A stretch of 64,000 nt of DNA from an uncultured Lachnospiraceae bacterium (GCA_934317845.1 CAKRES010000003.1:62001-126000); one strand, 5' to 3'. Positions 16,390 to 25,282 are shown, numbered from the stretch's first letter. A program made the numbers and translations. Notes: generated by a model from the letters alone, not told the origin.

Positions 16390-17688
16390 ATGGCTGACTG
16401 GCAGGAAGAAAAAAGGCAAAAAACAAGAGCTCTGGCAGAGGAAGTGCTTTCTATCAGCCGGGATCAGATCGCGGTGCATCTGCGCTTTTTAGATATTGCA
16501 CTGGCTGCGATGAAGCTTGTTCCAAGAGAAGATATCCAGACGATGGCGACGGATGGCATCACGATCTATTATGAGCCGGAATGGGTACTTCGTGCTTATG
16601 AAAAGGAGCCACAGCTTGTAGCGCGCACGTATCTTCATCTGCTTCTGCATCTGATCTTTTTTCACAGCTTTCAGTATGATAAGCTGAATCCGATCTGGTG
16701 GAATTTAGCCGCAGATATTGCGGTAGAGGATGCGATCCTTTCAATGGAGCTTCCGGCGGTCACGATCAAGGCGGATGCAGAAATGAAACGTCGGCTCGCC
16801 ATTTTAAGAAAGCAGGTACATGGTATTACTGCGGAGCGGGTTTACAAATATTTCAAGGTAAATGAACTGTCGGAATCGGGAAAAGCACAGTGGCAGGAGC
16901 TTTATCATAAGGATGAGCATTTGTATTGGAGGAGCAAAACGGAGATCACCGTCATGCAGGAGCAGTGGCAGAAGATCAGTGAGCGGGTGAAAACGGATCT
17001 TCGCACCTTTTCCAAAGATAAGATCGGTTCCAAGGAAATAGAAGAAAATCTATCTGAGGCCACACGTTCCCGGCAGGATTACAGCGAGCTGTTACGGCGT
17101 TTCACTGTTCTTTCCGAGGATATGAGGGTCAACGATGACGAATTTGACTATATCTATTACAGCTATGGCATGTCGCTTTATAAAAATATGCCGCTGATCG
17201 AACCACTGGAGTATAAGGATTCTAAAAAAATAAAGGATTTTGTGATCGCACTGGATACGTCGGCCTCCTGTGATGGACATGTGGTGCGTGGCTTTTTAAA
17301 ACGTACGTATGACATCTTAAAGCAGGCAGATTCTTTTTTCGGTCAGATGAATCTGCATGTGATCCAGTGTGATGCAGCAGTGCAGAAGGATACCAAAATT
17401 ACAAACCAGCAGGAGCTTGATCAGTTTTTAAATCATTTGACGATCAAGGGCTTTGGTTCGACGGATTTTCGCCCGGTGTTCCGCTATGTGGAGGAGCTGA
17501 AAAAGAACGGAGAATTTACCAATCTGAAAGGTCTGATCTACTTTACGGACGGGTATGGCACCTATCCTGAAAAAATGCCGGACTATGACTGTATGTTTGC
17601 CTTTTTAGAGGAGGACGAACATGCACCTAAGCTGCCGCCGTGGGCGATCAAGGTGATCCTTGACGAAGAAGAATTTGAGGAAGAATAA
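16390..17688 (+). CDS. VWA-like domain protein (DUF2201 family) with degenerate metallopeptidase motif
   Basis: This is a 432-residue cytoplasmic protein of the predicted metal-dependent peptidase/VWA-like family. The N-terminal half has YLHLLLHLIFFHSF followed by WWNLAADIAVEDAI; relatives carry HExxH at the first site, so the catalytic Glu is replaced by Leu here. The C-terminal half is a VWA-like fold with the MIDAS motif ALDTSAS (D-x-S-x-S) and later GSTDF and YFTDGYG. It is followed 10 bases on by a MoxR-type ATPase; such pairs act together as a chaperone or metal-insertion machine. The exact client is unknown. Confidence 0.82.
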   Translation: MADWQEEKRQKTRALAEEVLSISRDQIAVHLRFLDIALAAMKLVPREDIQTMATDGITIYYEPEWVLRAYEKEPQLVARTYLHLLLHLIFFHSFQYDKLNPIWWNLAADIAVEDAILSMELPAVTIKADAEMKRRLAILRKQVHGITAERVYKYFKVNELSESGKAQWQELYHKDEHLYWRSKTEITVMQEQWQKISERVKTDLRTFSKDKIGSKEIEENLSEATRSRQDYSELLRRFTVLSEDMRVNDDEFDYIYYSYGMSLYKNMPLIEPLEYKDSKKIKDFVIALDTSASCDGHVVRGFLKRTYDILKQADSFFGQMNLHVIQCDAAVQKDTKITNQQELDQFLNHLTIKGFGSTDFRPVFRYVEELKKNGEFTNLKGLIYFTDGYGTYPEKMPDYDCMFAFLEEDEHAPKLPPWAIKVILDEEEFEEE

Positions 17689-17698
17689 GGAGAGCACG

Positions 17699-19213
17699 AT
17701 GAATATTAATCAGGCAAAGAATTATATTAAAAATGATGTGAGATTATATTTGAAAAAGGACGAATACGGGGAATATCGGATCCCACTGGTCAGACAGCGT
17801 CCTATTTTTCTGCTGGGTGCGCCGGGTATTGGAAAGACGGCGATCATGGAGCAGGTAGCAGAGGAGCTTCAGGTGGCATTGGTTTCCTATTCCATGACAC
17901 ATCATACCAGACAGTCCGCCCTCGGTCTTCCTTTTATCCGTCATAAGGAATATGAGGGAATGGAATATGATGTCAGTGAATATACGATGAGCGAGATCAT
18001 TGCATCTATTTATGATGTGATGGAGCAGTCCGGGGTAAAGGAAGGGATCCTGTTTTTGGACGAGATCAACTGCGTGTCGGAAACACTGGCTCCGTCCATG
18101 CTGCAGTTTTTACAGTACAAGGTATTTGGACGGCACAAGGTGCCGGAGGGCTGGGTGATCGTGACAGCAGGAAATCCACCGGAGTATAACAAGTCCGTGC
18201 GGGAATTTGATGTGGTAACGATGGATCGTCTGAAGATCCTGGAAGTAGAAGCAGATTATAAAACGTGGAAAAAATATGCCGCAGAGCGGGGCATCCATAC
18301 GGCGATCTTAAATTTCTTAGAGATCAAAAAGGATTATTTTTACCATATGGAAATGACGGTTGGCGGACGCTCGTATGTGACAGCCAGAGGCTGGGAGGAT
18401 CTGTCGCAGATGATAACACTTTACGAGGAAGAGGAGCTTACCGTCGATGAGACTCTTGTTTCCCAGTATATCCGGAATGAGAAGATCGTAAAAGAATTTA
18501 CCGCCTATTACGATCTGTATAAGAAATACAAAAAGGATTATCAGTTAGAGCAGATTCTTTGCGGAGAGGCGAGCGAAGCAGCGATCGCGAAAGGACAAAA
18601 TGCTACCTTTGATGAGCGGCTTTCGGTGCTTGGTATGCTGATGGATCAGATCAACGTGGAAATGAAGCAGGTTATGGAAGAATCGGATTATCTTACCGAG
18701 CTGATGGGGCCGTGCAAGGCGGTTAAAAATGCAGTACAGGATCATACGGCATCCGATATTGCCACAATGTTAAATACCCAGCAGCAGGGCAGAAAAACAT
18801 TGATCGAACAGCGTTCCCGCGCCAATTCCTTATCCAGAGAAGAAAAAGAAAAGCAGCGTCGTGTGATCGCATTTTTAGAGGCAAATGAAAAAGCCGTGCG
18901 AACGAAAGGGGCAAAGACCGGAGAGGAAGCATTTGCCGTGATAAAGGAAGCCTTCGACCAGGGCGTGCTTCATTTAAAGGAACATACGGAAAACGTACAA
19001 AAACGTCTGCACCATCTGTTTACCTATGTTGCTGCAGCATTTTCCAATGGAAATGAAATGCTGTTATTGACGACGGAGCTTACCGTAAATACCTATAGCT
19101 CCCGGTTTATTTCCCGTTATGGATCAGAGGATTATAAAAAAGCGAGTGATGAGCTGATGCTTTCTGAGCGTCAGAATGATCTGTTAGAGCAGATCAAGGA
19201 GCTTCAGCTGTAA
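17699..19213 (+). CDS. MoxR-type AAA+ ATPase partner of the VWA-like protein
   Basis: This is a 504-residue protein. The N-terminal AAA+ module has Walker A GAPGIGKTAI (residues ~43-52), the segment HHTRQSALGLPF, Walker B ILFLDEINC and sensor-1 VIVTAGNPPEYNKS, with an arginine-finger region VTMDRLKIL. The C-terminal ~250 residues are helical and charged, with no assigned domain. The start at 17699 follows AAGGAGAG; a longer reading into the upstream gene has no ribosome binding site. MoxR/VWA pairs typically remodel or activate target enzymes; the target here cannot be read from context. Confidence 0.9.
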   Translation: MNINQAKNYIKNDVRLYLKKDEYGEYRIPLVRQRPIFLLGAPGIGKTAIMEQVAEELQVALVSYSMTHHTRQSALGLPFIRHKEYEGMEYDVSEYTMSEIIASIYDVMEQSGVKEGILFLDEINCVSETLAPSMLQFLQYKVFGRHKVPEGWVIVTAGNPPEYNKSVREFDVVTMDRLKILEVEADYKTWKKYAAERGIHTAILNFLEIKKDYFYHMEMTVGGRSYVTARGWEDLSQMITLYEEEELTVDETLVSQYIRNEKIVKEFTAYYDLYKKYKKDYQLEQILCGEASEAAIAKGQNATFDERLSVLGMLMDQINVEMKQVMEESDYLTELMGPCKAVKNAVQDHTASDIATMLNTQQQGRKTLIEQRSRANSLSREEKEKQRRVIAFLEANEKAVRTKGAKTGEEAFAVIKEAFDQGVLHLKEHTENVQKRLHHLFTYVAAAFSNGNEMLLLTTELTVNTYSSRFISRYGSEDYKKASDELMLSERQNDLLEQIKELQL

Positions 19214-19230
19214 CAGGAAAGAGGGATGCC

Positions 19231-19593
19231 ATGAAGAAGTTAGATATTTATCTAATATTGGGTGTGCTTGTGGCAGCAGGACTCTTTTATGTACTGTTTT
19301 CACAGGGACACCGACAGACAGATACAGTCACGGTTTATGTAAAGGGTGCGTACTATAAAAGCTACTCCTTAAAAGACGAGCAGACAATTACGATAAAAAC
19401 AGACCGTGGTAGCAATGTATTGGAGATCAAGGATCATACCGTGCGGATGAAGGAAGCCGACTGTCCGGATCGTTACTGTGTCCGGCACGGCGTCTTAAAG
19501 GACGGTACGGACAGTATTGTCTGTCTGCCGCATCAGGTTGTGGTACAGTATGAAGAATCGGATGGCGCATCGTATGATGCGATCACAAATTAA
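19231..19593 (+). CDS. NusG domain II-containing membrane-anchored protein
   Basis: This is a 120-residue protein with an N-terminal transmembrane helix (residues ~5-24) and an extracytoplasmic NusG_II-like domain: VKGAYYKSYSLKDEQTI, then VRMKEADCPDRYCVRHG and IVCLPHQVVV. The three conserved cysteines are kept. In many Clostridia this gene is directly upstream of a Gx transporter and may be involved in redox or electron transfer at the membrane; here its usual partner is at 44305, 25 kb away. It is 17 bases from the upstream ATPase gene. Confidence 0.9.
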   Translation: MKKLDIYLILGVLVAAGLFYVLFSQGHRQTDTVTVYVKGAYYKSYSLKDEQTITIKTDRGSNVLEIKDHTVRMKEADCPDRYCVRHGVLKDGTDSIVCLPHQVVVQYEESDGASYDAITN

Positions 19594-19639
19594 TATCTGA
19601 AATCAATGGAATGGAAAATAACAAGAAGGAGTATGAAAC

Positions 19640-20176
19640 ATGAATAATTATGAAAGTCGATCGGAAGCACTCAATAAACGATTTATATTTCGCAATGTGC
19701 TGCCACAGGAGACAGATCAGGTGGTCACGATCGAGGAGATCTGTTTTCCACCGCATGAGGCATGTACGAGAGAAATGATGGAGGACCGTGTCAGGTCAGT
19801 TCCGGATCTTTTTTTAGTAGCAGTAGATAGCCAGACAGGAAAGATTGCCGGTTTTTTAACCGGAATCGCAACCAATGAGGAGGATTTTCAGGATATCTTT
19901 TTTGAGGATGCGATGCTGCATCAGCCGGATGGAGACAATGTGATGCTGTTGGGGCTTGATGTGCTGCCGGAATACCGTGGCATTGGACTGGCGCGTGAGA
20001 TCATGGAACAGTACATAAAAAGAGAAAAGTCAAACGGACGCAAGGCATTGATCCTTACCTGTCTGGACGAAAAAATTGCAATGTATGAGCATATGGGATA
20101 TCGGGATCTTGGAATCTCTGCGTCCGTCTGGGGACAGGAACAGTGGCATGAGATGATCTATGATCTGATCTCATAA
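19640..20176 (+). CDS. GNAT-family N-acetyltransferase
   Basis: This is a 178-residue single-domain acetyltransferase. The acetyl-CoA-binding motif A is LLGLDVLPEYRGIGLAREIM (R-G-x-G-x-A) and the later strand ALILTCLDEKIAMYEHMGY is motif B. The overall arrangement is closest to the arylalkylamine-type (AANAT-like) branch, but the substrate is not predictable. The start follows AGAAGGAG. Its 3' end overlaps the converging amidase gene by 19 bases. Confidence 0.9.
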   Translation: MNNYESRSEALNKRFIFRNVLPQETDQVVTIEEICFPPHEACTREMMEDRVRSVPDLFLVAVDSQTGKIAGFLTGIATNEEDFQDIFFEDAMLHQPDGDNVMLLGLDVLPEYRGIGLAREIMEQYIKREKSNGRKALILTCLDEKIAMYEHMGYRDLGISASVWGQEQWHEMIYDLIS

Positions 20177-21048
20177 TCGCTGTCTCTTAAGGAATAGAGA
20201 ATGGTATATTGGGTATAATCGGGAGTTCCGCGGTCTGTCATGACACAGCCGAACGGTATCGTGACATTTCCGAGAATGGAAAAACCTGTGCGAAAGGCTT
20301 CCTCTTTTGTCTCAGGTTTTTTTGCATGACTTAAGAGCCAGCTTGTGCGCACAAAACGTCCGGGGGAGGTGAAATCGCCCGGAAGTCCGATCGTTCCTGC
20401 CGCCTGCCCGAATGGAGAAAGCGTTACATCTTCTGTCCATGTTGCAGTGGTTCCCTGAGAGGATGTGACATTTTTATAGTTGCGCAGATTGGTGAGATGC
20501 CAGCTAAAATCCGGACTGTTGGTAAGAACTCCGATGGGATTTTCGTGGATCGACAGTCCTTCTTTGGTTTTCTCTGCCACGATACAGCGGGCAGAACGGT
20601 CTGTCAGGATCCAGTGGAGCGGAGAGATGGATTCTGTGATGGGATCTTTGATCCCGATGATCTGTGCATCCTGTAAAAAGGAGACTGCCTGCTCGACATT
20701 TTTACAAAGTCCCAGCACGAATGACACGACGTCAAAGGCAGCAAGACGAAGAAGGTGCGAGGACGGAGGGAAGGGAGCTTCATCGTAGGCAGCATAGCCG
20801 GGAAAATAAAGTGCGGCAACAGCAAGACCGGCATCATTTACCCCATCTGCAAAGACAGGATTGGGAAGATATTGTCCGGTTCCGTGAAAGGAATAAAGGC
20901 AGGGATAGGAGCTGTTTCCCGTGGAAGAGATCAGTGCGGTTCCTGTGGGAACGTGGATGTGCTCCGGCGTGAGCACGTAGGAAAAATCCATGGTACGTCC
21001 AAAGAGGATGTCACCATTTTCAATCTGTAAGGTAAGGGCAGTACACAT
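20158..21048 (-). CDS. Choloylglycine hydrolase/penicillin V acylase-family Ntn hydrolase
   Basis: This is a 296-residue Ntn hydrolase acting on linear amides. After removal of Met1, Cys2 is the nucleophile (MCTALTLQIENGD); Arg18 and Asp21 (GRTMDF), Asn177 (VLTNSPDF) and an Arg in SPGRFVR complete the known active site. The position that is Asn in bile salt hydrolases and Tyr in penicillin V acylases reads Tyr here (AALYFPGY, residue ~81), so conjugated bile salts may not be the main substrate. It has no signal peptide. The start at 21048 is fixed by the need for Cys2 and by GGGAGA upstream; an upstream in-frame ATG is unlikely. Confidence 0.92.
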   Translation of the reverse strand: MCTALTLQIENGDILFGRTMDFSYVLTPEHIHVPTGTALISSTGNSSYPCLYSFHGTGQYLPNPVFADGVNDAGLAVAALYFPGYAAYDEAPFPPSSHLLRLAAFDVVSFVLGLCKNVEQAVSFLQDAQIIGIKDPITESISPLHWILTDRSARCIVAEKTKEGLSIHENPIGVLTNSPDFSWHLTNLRNYKNVTSSQGTTATWTEDVTLSPFGQAAGTIGLPGDFTSPGRFVRTSWLLSHAKKPETKEEAFRTGFSILGNVTIPFGCVMTDRGTPDYTQYTILYSLRDSDYEIRS

Positions 21049-21156
21049 AAAAACGTTCTCCCAAAATGATATACAGTATAGTATATGAACGGGAAAAGTG
21101 GGGAGAACCAAAAGGTTTGGTTATGATAGTTATGCCGGAAAAAGGAGGAGATTTTG

Positions 21157-21435
21157 ATGATACGCAAACGAATTACATGCTATGGACGGGTGCAGGGTGT
21201 CGGTTTTAGGTATCGGGCACAGCATGCCGCCAGAGGACTGATGCTTACCGGCTGGGTGCGAAATGAGTCGGACGGAAGCGTTGTGATGGAGGTGCAGGGA
21301 AGTGAGGAGCAGATCACCAGACTGCTGCAGATGATCCGTCAGGGACGCTATATCGAGATTGATGCAATGCAGATGAAAGAAATTCCATTACAAGAGGACG
21401 AACGTGGCTTTCAGGTGAGCTACAGTGGAATGTGA
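21157..21435 (+). CDS. acyP: Acylphosphatase
   Basis: Hydrolyses acyl phosphates such as acetyl phosphate. This is a 92-residue, full-length single domain. The signature GRVQGVGFRYRAQHAA holds the catalytic Arg, and GWVRNESDGSVVMEVQG holds the catalytic Asn. The start ATG at 21157 is preceded by AAAGGAGGAG, an almost perfect ribosome binding site. It is monocistronic, reading away from the amidase and ending before a terminator. Confidence 0.96.
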   Translation: MIRKRITCYGRVQGVGFRYRAQHAARGLMLTGWVRNESDGSVVMEVQGSEEQITRLLQMIRQGRYIEIDAMQMKEIPLQEDERGFQVSYSGM

Positions 21436-21513
21436 ACAATGTGTGATTTGAATCCATTACCAGCTTTATACCGGAGCGTTTGAATTGGAGTAGGAGAGAA
21501 AGAGGAGATGGAA

Positions 21514-21543
21514 AAAGGACACCTGATCAGGTGTCCTTTCTTT
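21514..21543. terminator. Bidirectional terminator between acylphosphatase and EIIC-EAL genes
   Basis: The perfect palindrome AAAGGACACCT / AGGTGTCCTTT centred on GATC is flanked by A and T runs. The EAL gene's stop codon lies inside it. Confidence 0.88.
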
Positions 21544-23632
21544 CGTTTATCCATTCCAGTAGTTCCTTCAGCCGGATCGGTTTGCTGTATAAATATCCCT
21601 GGAACGCATCGCAGCCCAGTTCTTTTAATTTATCCCGCTGCGTTTCTGTTTCCACATATTCCGCAATAATCTTAAAGTGCAGGGACTGTCCAAGGTAGAC
21701 GATCGCTTCAATGATATTGCTGTTGCGCTCATTCGTTAAAACATCTTTCGTCAGAGAGCCATCCAGCTTTACAATATCAAAATAATTGGTTTGCAGATAC
21801 ATCATGGATGTGTGTCCCATACCAAAATCGTCGATTAAGAAGCGGTGTCCCTTCTGCTGCAAATGTTCCATCTTATCCGTGACATTGATAGAGGAGGATA
21901 AGGCATCCTGTTCTGTGATTTCCAGACAGAACATATTGGTAGACAAGTGATACTGCTCTACGACCTTTTCAATACATGCTTCAATGCCATCCCACTCCAG
22001 GGATTCATTGGTAATGTTGACCGACATTTTAAACGGTTCGTCAAACTGTTCCTGTACGGTGGCAAGTGCAGAGGCAGCTTCTTCAAATAGAAAGGATTCG
22101 ATCCTGGATAAGATTTTCTTTTCCTTTGCAAGCTGGATGATCAGTGGCGGATAGATAAAGCCGAATTCTGCATGCTCCCAGCGCAGCAGAGCTTCTGCTC
22201 CAATGCAGTTTTCGTCCCGGTCAACCTGTGGCTGGTATACCAGATACAGCTCCTGTTTTTTTACCGCATCTTCCAGCTCTGAAGCAAGGATTCTGGCAAT
22301 GTGGCCGAGATCATCTTCGCGTTTGGTCAGATGTGTGATCCGCATATCCTGTTCTTCCTGCTGCATTTCCTCTACCAGGTGTTTCACATCCTGTTTCATG
22401 CGTCTGGCCCGCTGTTGTTCATAAAGTCTGACAAATGGAATGTAGATCAATACACCAACGGTAAGGCAGACAATCTGTAATATGGTTCCGGCGATGGAAT
22501 CGGTTGCCTTATAGCCGCTTAGCAAAATCGGGGTAGTCCAGTCTACAGTATTTACTACGTGAGGAACCAGTCCGGTATAAAAGGCGGCATAGGAGATCAG
22601 ATAATTGGAGATGGGAACCAGCAAAAATGGAAGGAAAAAGATCGGGTTTAAAATCACCGGTATACCAAAGAGGATGATCTCACTGATATTAAATAATACG
22701 CTTGGAGCTGTCATAGCGGCAAGATTGCGCACTCCTTTTTTCTTGGCTGCAACAAAAATTGCAACGACCAGACAAAGTGCTGCACCCGCTCCACCCATCA
22801 GAACAAAAACATCCTGCATGGTTTTGCTGTAAATTCCGGCAGAAACATCCAGAAAGTTCTGTTTGATCACCTGAGCGAGCATGTTGTGTCCATGGATTCC
22901 AAAGAACCACAGTCCATGTGTCAAAAAGATCATAAGAAGTCCGGAACCCAGTCCGTTCTGCAGCGGCTGTAACAGGGCATTGAACATGTTTTCCATAAGC
23001 TCCTGTAACCCGCTTGCGTGCAGTCCATGATAAAACAACTGATGTAATAAGGCAAAGAAGCCGATGATGATAACGGCAGGCCCGATTCCTTCGATCGCCT
23101 CGATATAGACGCTGTCGGTATTGGTCTTTTGATTCTTTACTTTAAAGAAGGAAAGCTTTTTTAAGGCATAATAAAGCTCGCCTGAGATCAGAGCAACTAA
23201 CAGCGCAGAAAATGCATTCATGTTGTTAAAGATCTCAGATGGATCGGCATCAAAAGGAATGCCCTGATAGCTGAGCAGGGCGGTCAGTGTAATGATGACT
23301 AAGATGATCGTACTTCCATTGCTCTGGAATATTCCGGTTTCTTTCCGCTTTTTGATCGAGAAGCTGACGCTGGTGGAAAGCACCAGAAAGATGGAAAAAT
23401 AGTCATTCACACTGCCGTAAACGCTGTTTAATATATCCTTTATGCGTCCGTCAAGCAGTCCGGATAAAAATTCCTGGTAGGCGGGGATGGGCAGATTGAC
23501 AAGCATGGCTGCCATATAGCCCACCACCAGCAGAGGGATCATCATGATCATACCCTGCCGTATGGCACCGATCAGACAGTTACTTTCCAGTCTGTCGGTT
23601 ATCTTTATTAAAAAAACTTCTAATTTATTCAT
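21527..23632 (-). CDS. PTS EIIC-like membrane domain fused to an EAL c-di-GMP phosphodiesterase
   Basis: This is a 701-residue protein. Residues ~1-415 are a lactose/cellobiose-type EIIC membrane domain with about ten helices (SNCLIGAIRQGMIMMIPLLVVGY at the N-terminus; LWFFGIHGHNM is the conserved substrate-site motif). After a coiled-coil-like linker, residues ~455-695 are an EAL domain. All expected catalytic positions are present: EALLRW, NITNES, EITEQD, DDFGMGH, KLDGSL, and the Q of GCDAFQGYLYSKP. It should hydrolyse c-di-GMP to pGpG, with activity perhaps set by sugar binding. No EIIA or EIIB is encoded nearby, so transport is doubtful. The start at 23632 follows GCAGGAT. Confidence 0.95.
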   Translation of the reverse strand: MNKLEVFLIKITDRLESNCLIGAIRQGMIMMIPLLVVGYMAAMLVNLPIPAYQEFLSGLLDGRIKDILNSVYGSVNDYFSIFLVLSTSVSFSIKKRKETGIFQSNGSTIILVIITLTALLSYQGIPFDADPSEIFNNMNAFSALLVALISGELYYALKKLSFFKVKNQKTNTDSVYIEAIEGIGPAVIIIGFFALLHQLFYHGLHASGLQELMENMFNALLQPLQNGLGSGLLMIFLTHGLWFFGIHGHNMLAQVIKQNFLDVSAGIYSKTMQDVFVLMGGAGAALCLVVAIFVAAKKKGVRNLAAMTAPSVLFNISEIILFGIPVILNPIFFLPFLLVPISNYLISYAAFYTGLVPHVVNTVDWTTPILLSGYKATDSIAGTILQIVCLTVGVLIYIPFVRLYEQQRARRMKQDVKHLVEEMQQEEQDMRITHLTKREDDLGHIARILASELEDAVKKQELYLVYQPQVDRDENCIGAEALLRWEHAEFGFIYPPLIIQLAKEKKILSRIESFLFEEAASALATVQEQFDEPFKMSVNITNESLEWDGIEACIEKVVEQYHLSTNMFCLEITEQDALSSSINVTDKMEHLQQKGHRFLIDDFGMGHTSMMYLQTNYFDIVKLDGSLTKDVLTNERNSNIIEAIVYLGQSLHFKIIAEYVETETQRDKLKELGCDAFQGYLYSKPIRLKELLEWINERKDT

Positions 23633-23776
23633 ATATCCTGCCTTCTTAGGTATGTAAAAATGTGTCATTCAGGTACGTTAATTATAGCATATTGCCGGTG
23701 ATACAAACAAGCGGTATATTGCATTGTCTGTGCGATCATCCGGCCGAAGTGGCATCCTTTTTGAGAAAAGAAAATC

Positions 23777-23820
23777 TTGCATTTCCATTTTTTCTATGTT
23801 ATAAAGTAAACGGTGTTTAC
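23777..23820 (+). promoter_or_regulatory. Promoter and TetR operator upstream of the 23829 regulator
   Basis: TTGCAT (23777-23782), a 17-base spacer, TATAAA (23800-23805), followed immediately by the perfect palindrome GTAAAC-GGT-GTTTAC (23806-23820). The palindrome covers the start point, the position expected for autorepression by the adjacent TetR protein. Confidence 0.75.
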
Positions 23821-23828
23821 CAAAAGGG

Positions 23829-24500
23829 GTGAGGACAATTCGTAAGACAACAGAGGAAACGAAAAAAGCGATTTTAAACAGTGCCAGGGAGTGTTTCTTA
23901 GAGTATGGCTATCAGGACGCTTCCATGCGCAAGATTGCTGTCAGAGCCGGAATTACACCGGGAGCGATCTATAAGCATTTTGCAAATAAAGAGGAGCTAT
24001 TTGGAGAAATCTTCGCAGGCTGTGCAGCACGGCTGACAGAGCTGACCGAATCCATGATGGGAGTCGATTTTTCTGCCATGGATGATGACGAACTCCGGCA
24101 GGTCTTTTATTCGGAAGTATCCGTGCGCACCTTCCGCCTGTTAGAAGGGGATATGCGGCTGTTTCATATGCTGTTGAAAAATGATTCAGGCGGTTACCGG
24201 GAACGGTTTCAAAAGAGTTACATCAAACAGGGCGTGGTATTTGCAGACAATTACTACAGTGAGCTATATCGACGGGGAATAACGCAGCGGACACTTAGTC
24301 CGGAAACAATGCGGTTACTTTCTGTCGCACAGTTTTCCCTGATCTGTGAAATGATCGCAGATGATGCCTGTCGGGATGGGATTCCACCGGAAATGATGGA
24401 AGCATTTTTAAGCGCAATGCGGGTATTACAGCAGGGATTGGAAGCAGAGCTGGGACTCAAAAGGCAAGGAGGAAATGAACATGGAAAAGATCAGGATTGA
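23829..24500 (+). CDS. TetR/AcrR-family transcriptional regulator
   Basis: This is a 223-residue repressor with an N-terminal TetR helix-turn-helix (AILNSARECFLEYGYQDASM then IAVRAGITPGAIYKHFANKEEL) and a helical ligand/dimer domain. It starts at GTG; the ribosome binding site AAAAGGGG is unusually close, and a rare ATT start nine bases on cannot be excluded. It probably binds the palindrome just upstream. The gene it would normally control, a SAM methyltransferase directly downstream, survives only as a remnant. Confidence 0.9.
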   Translation: MRTIRKTTEETKKAILNSARECFLEYGYQDASMRKIAVRAGITPGAIYKHFANKEELFGEIFAGCAARLTELTESMMGVDFSAMDDDELRQVFYSEVSVRTFRLLEGDMRLFHMLLKNDSGGYRERFQKSYIKQGVVFADNYYSELYRRGITQRTLSPETMRLLSVAQFSLICEMIADDACRDGIPPEMMEAFLSAMRVLQQGLEAELGLKRQGGNEHGKDQD

Positions 24501-24634
24501 AGCAGGAACGGTGCAGGAAACTAAGTGGGTACCGCCCGTTGGATAAACGATATGGTTTCATTACAAATCTTGTATTCCGTTATCTGGATCGATCGGGGAT
24601 GTGCCAGGTCATAGAGATGGACTTTGCACGGTAA
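24481..24634 (+). pseudogene. Deletion remnant of a SAM-dependent (LCM-type) methyltransferase
   Basis: A strong AGGAGG precedes ATG 24481, which reads MEKIRIEAGTVQET, the usual beginning of class I methyltransferases of the leucine-carboxyl/polyketide O-methyltransferase family in Clostridia, then runs into a stop after eight more residues. In the +1 frame the following bases read YRPLDKRYGFITNLVFRY and then LDRSGMCQVIEMDFAR-stop, which resembles the last ~35 residues of the same family. The ~200-residue middle, including the SAM site, is missing. This is therefore best read as an internal deletion that joined the two ends out of frame. The family match rests on short segments. Confidence 0.6.
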
Positions 24635-24670
24635 CGTGCGTGAATGAAGGAAAATGAAGGAGATGGTATC

Positions 24671-25273
24671 ATGAAGGCAACCATGCAGGCAAGACTTATC
24701 GGGCAGATCTATCACCATGCCTGTAAAGAATACTTAAGACAAAAAGGAGTTCCCGGACAGGCGATCAAAAAGATCCGGAAGGAATATCTTACGGTAAGAG
24801 CCCGCGCCAAAGACATCGGAGCGAAAAATATGACCGGCTCTTATGTGATGGGAATTTATTTTATCGCCTTAAATCGTGAGAGCGGGCTTTCTGCAGAGGA
24901 CAATTACGATGTATTTTATCAGGGGATCGCCCATTCTAAGATGATCAAAAGCTCGCTGGGAGATGCAGAATCCTATCTGTCAGAAAAACGTCTTCCCGGA
25001 CGGTTAAAGTGGGCGGAGGAAAGTCATAAAAAACAGTATGAAAATGACTGGGTGCTGGATGTACTGCCCGGAAATGGAGCGTACGATCTCGGATATGATT
25101 ACCATGAGTGTGGAATTGTAAAGATATGCCGGGATGAAGGATGTGCAGAGCTTGCGTCCTACCTTTGCAGACTGGACTATTTACTGGCGGATCTGATGGG
25201 ACTGACCCTGAAGCGGGAAGGAACCCTGGCGGACGGTGCAGACAAATGTGATTTCCGATACAGCCGGAAATGA
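24671..25273 (+). CDS. L-2-amino-thiazoline-4-carboxylate hydrolase-like protein
   Basis: This is a 200-residue protein whose C-terminal half matches the ATC hydrolase family: DYHECGIVKICRDEGCAEL, YLCRLDYLLADLMGLTL and GADKCDFRY, with the conserved Cys residues. Named members open the thiazoline ring of ATC to give S-carbamoylcysteine; most homologues in gut Firmicutes are uncharacterised and often sit beside TetR and methyltransferase genes, as here. The N-terminal ~100 residues are helical. The start at 24671 follows GAAGGAGA. It is probably expressed from the same TetR-controlled promoter. Confidence 0.8.
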   Translation: MKATMQARLIGQIYHHACKEYLRQKGVPGQAIKKIRKEYLTVRARAKDIGAKNMTGSYVMGIYFIALNRESGLSAEDNYDVFYQGIAHSKMIKSSLGDAESYLSEKRLPGRLKWAEESHKKQYENDWVLDVLPGNGAYDLGYDYHECGIVKICRDEGCAELASYLCRLDYLLADLMGLTLKREGTLADGADKCDFRYSRK

Positions 25274-25282
25274 TCTCTAGCG

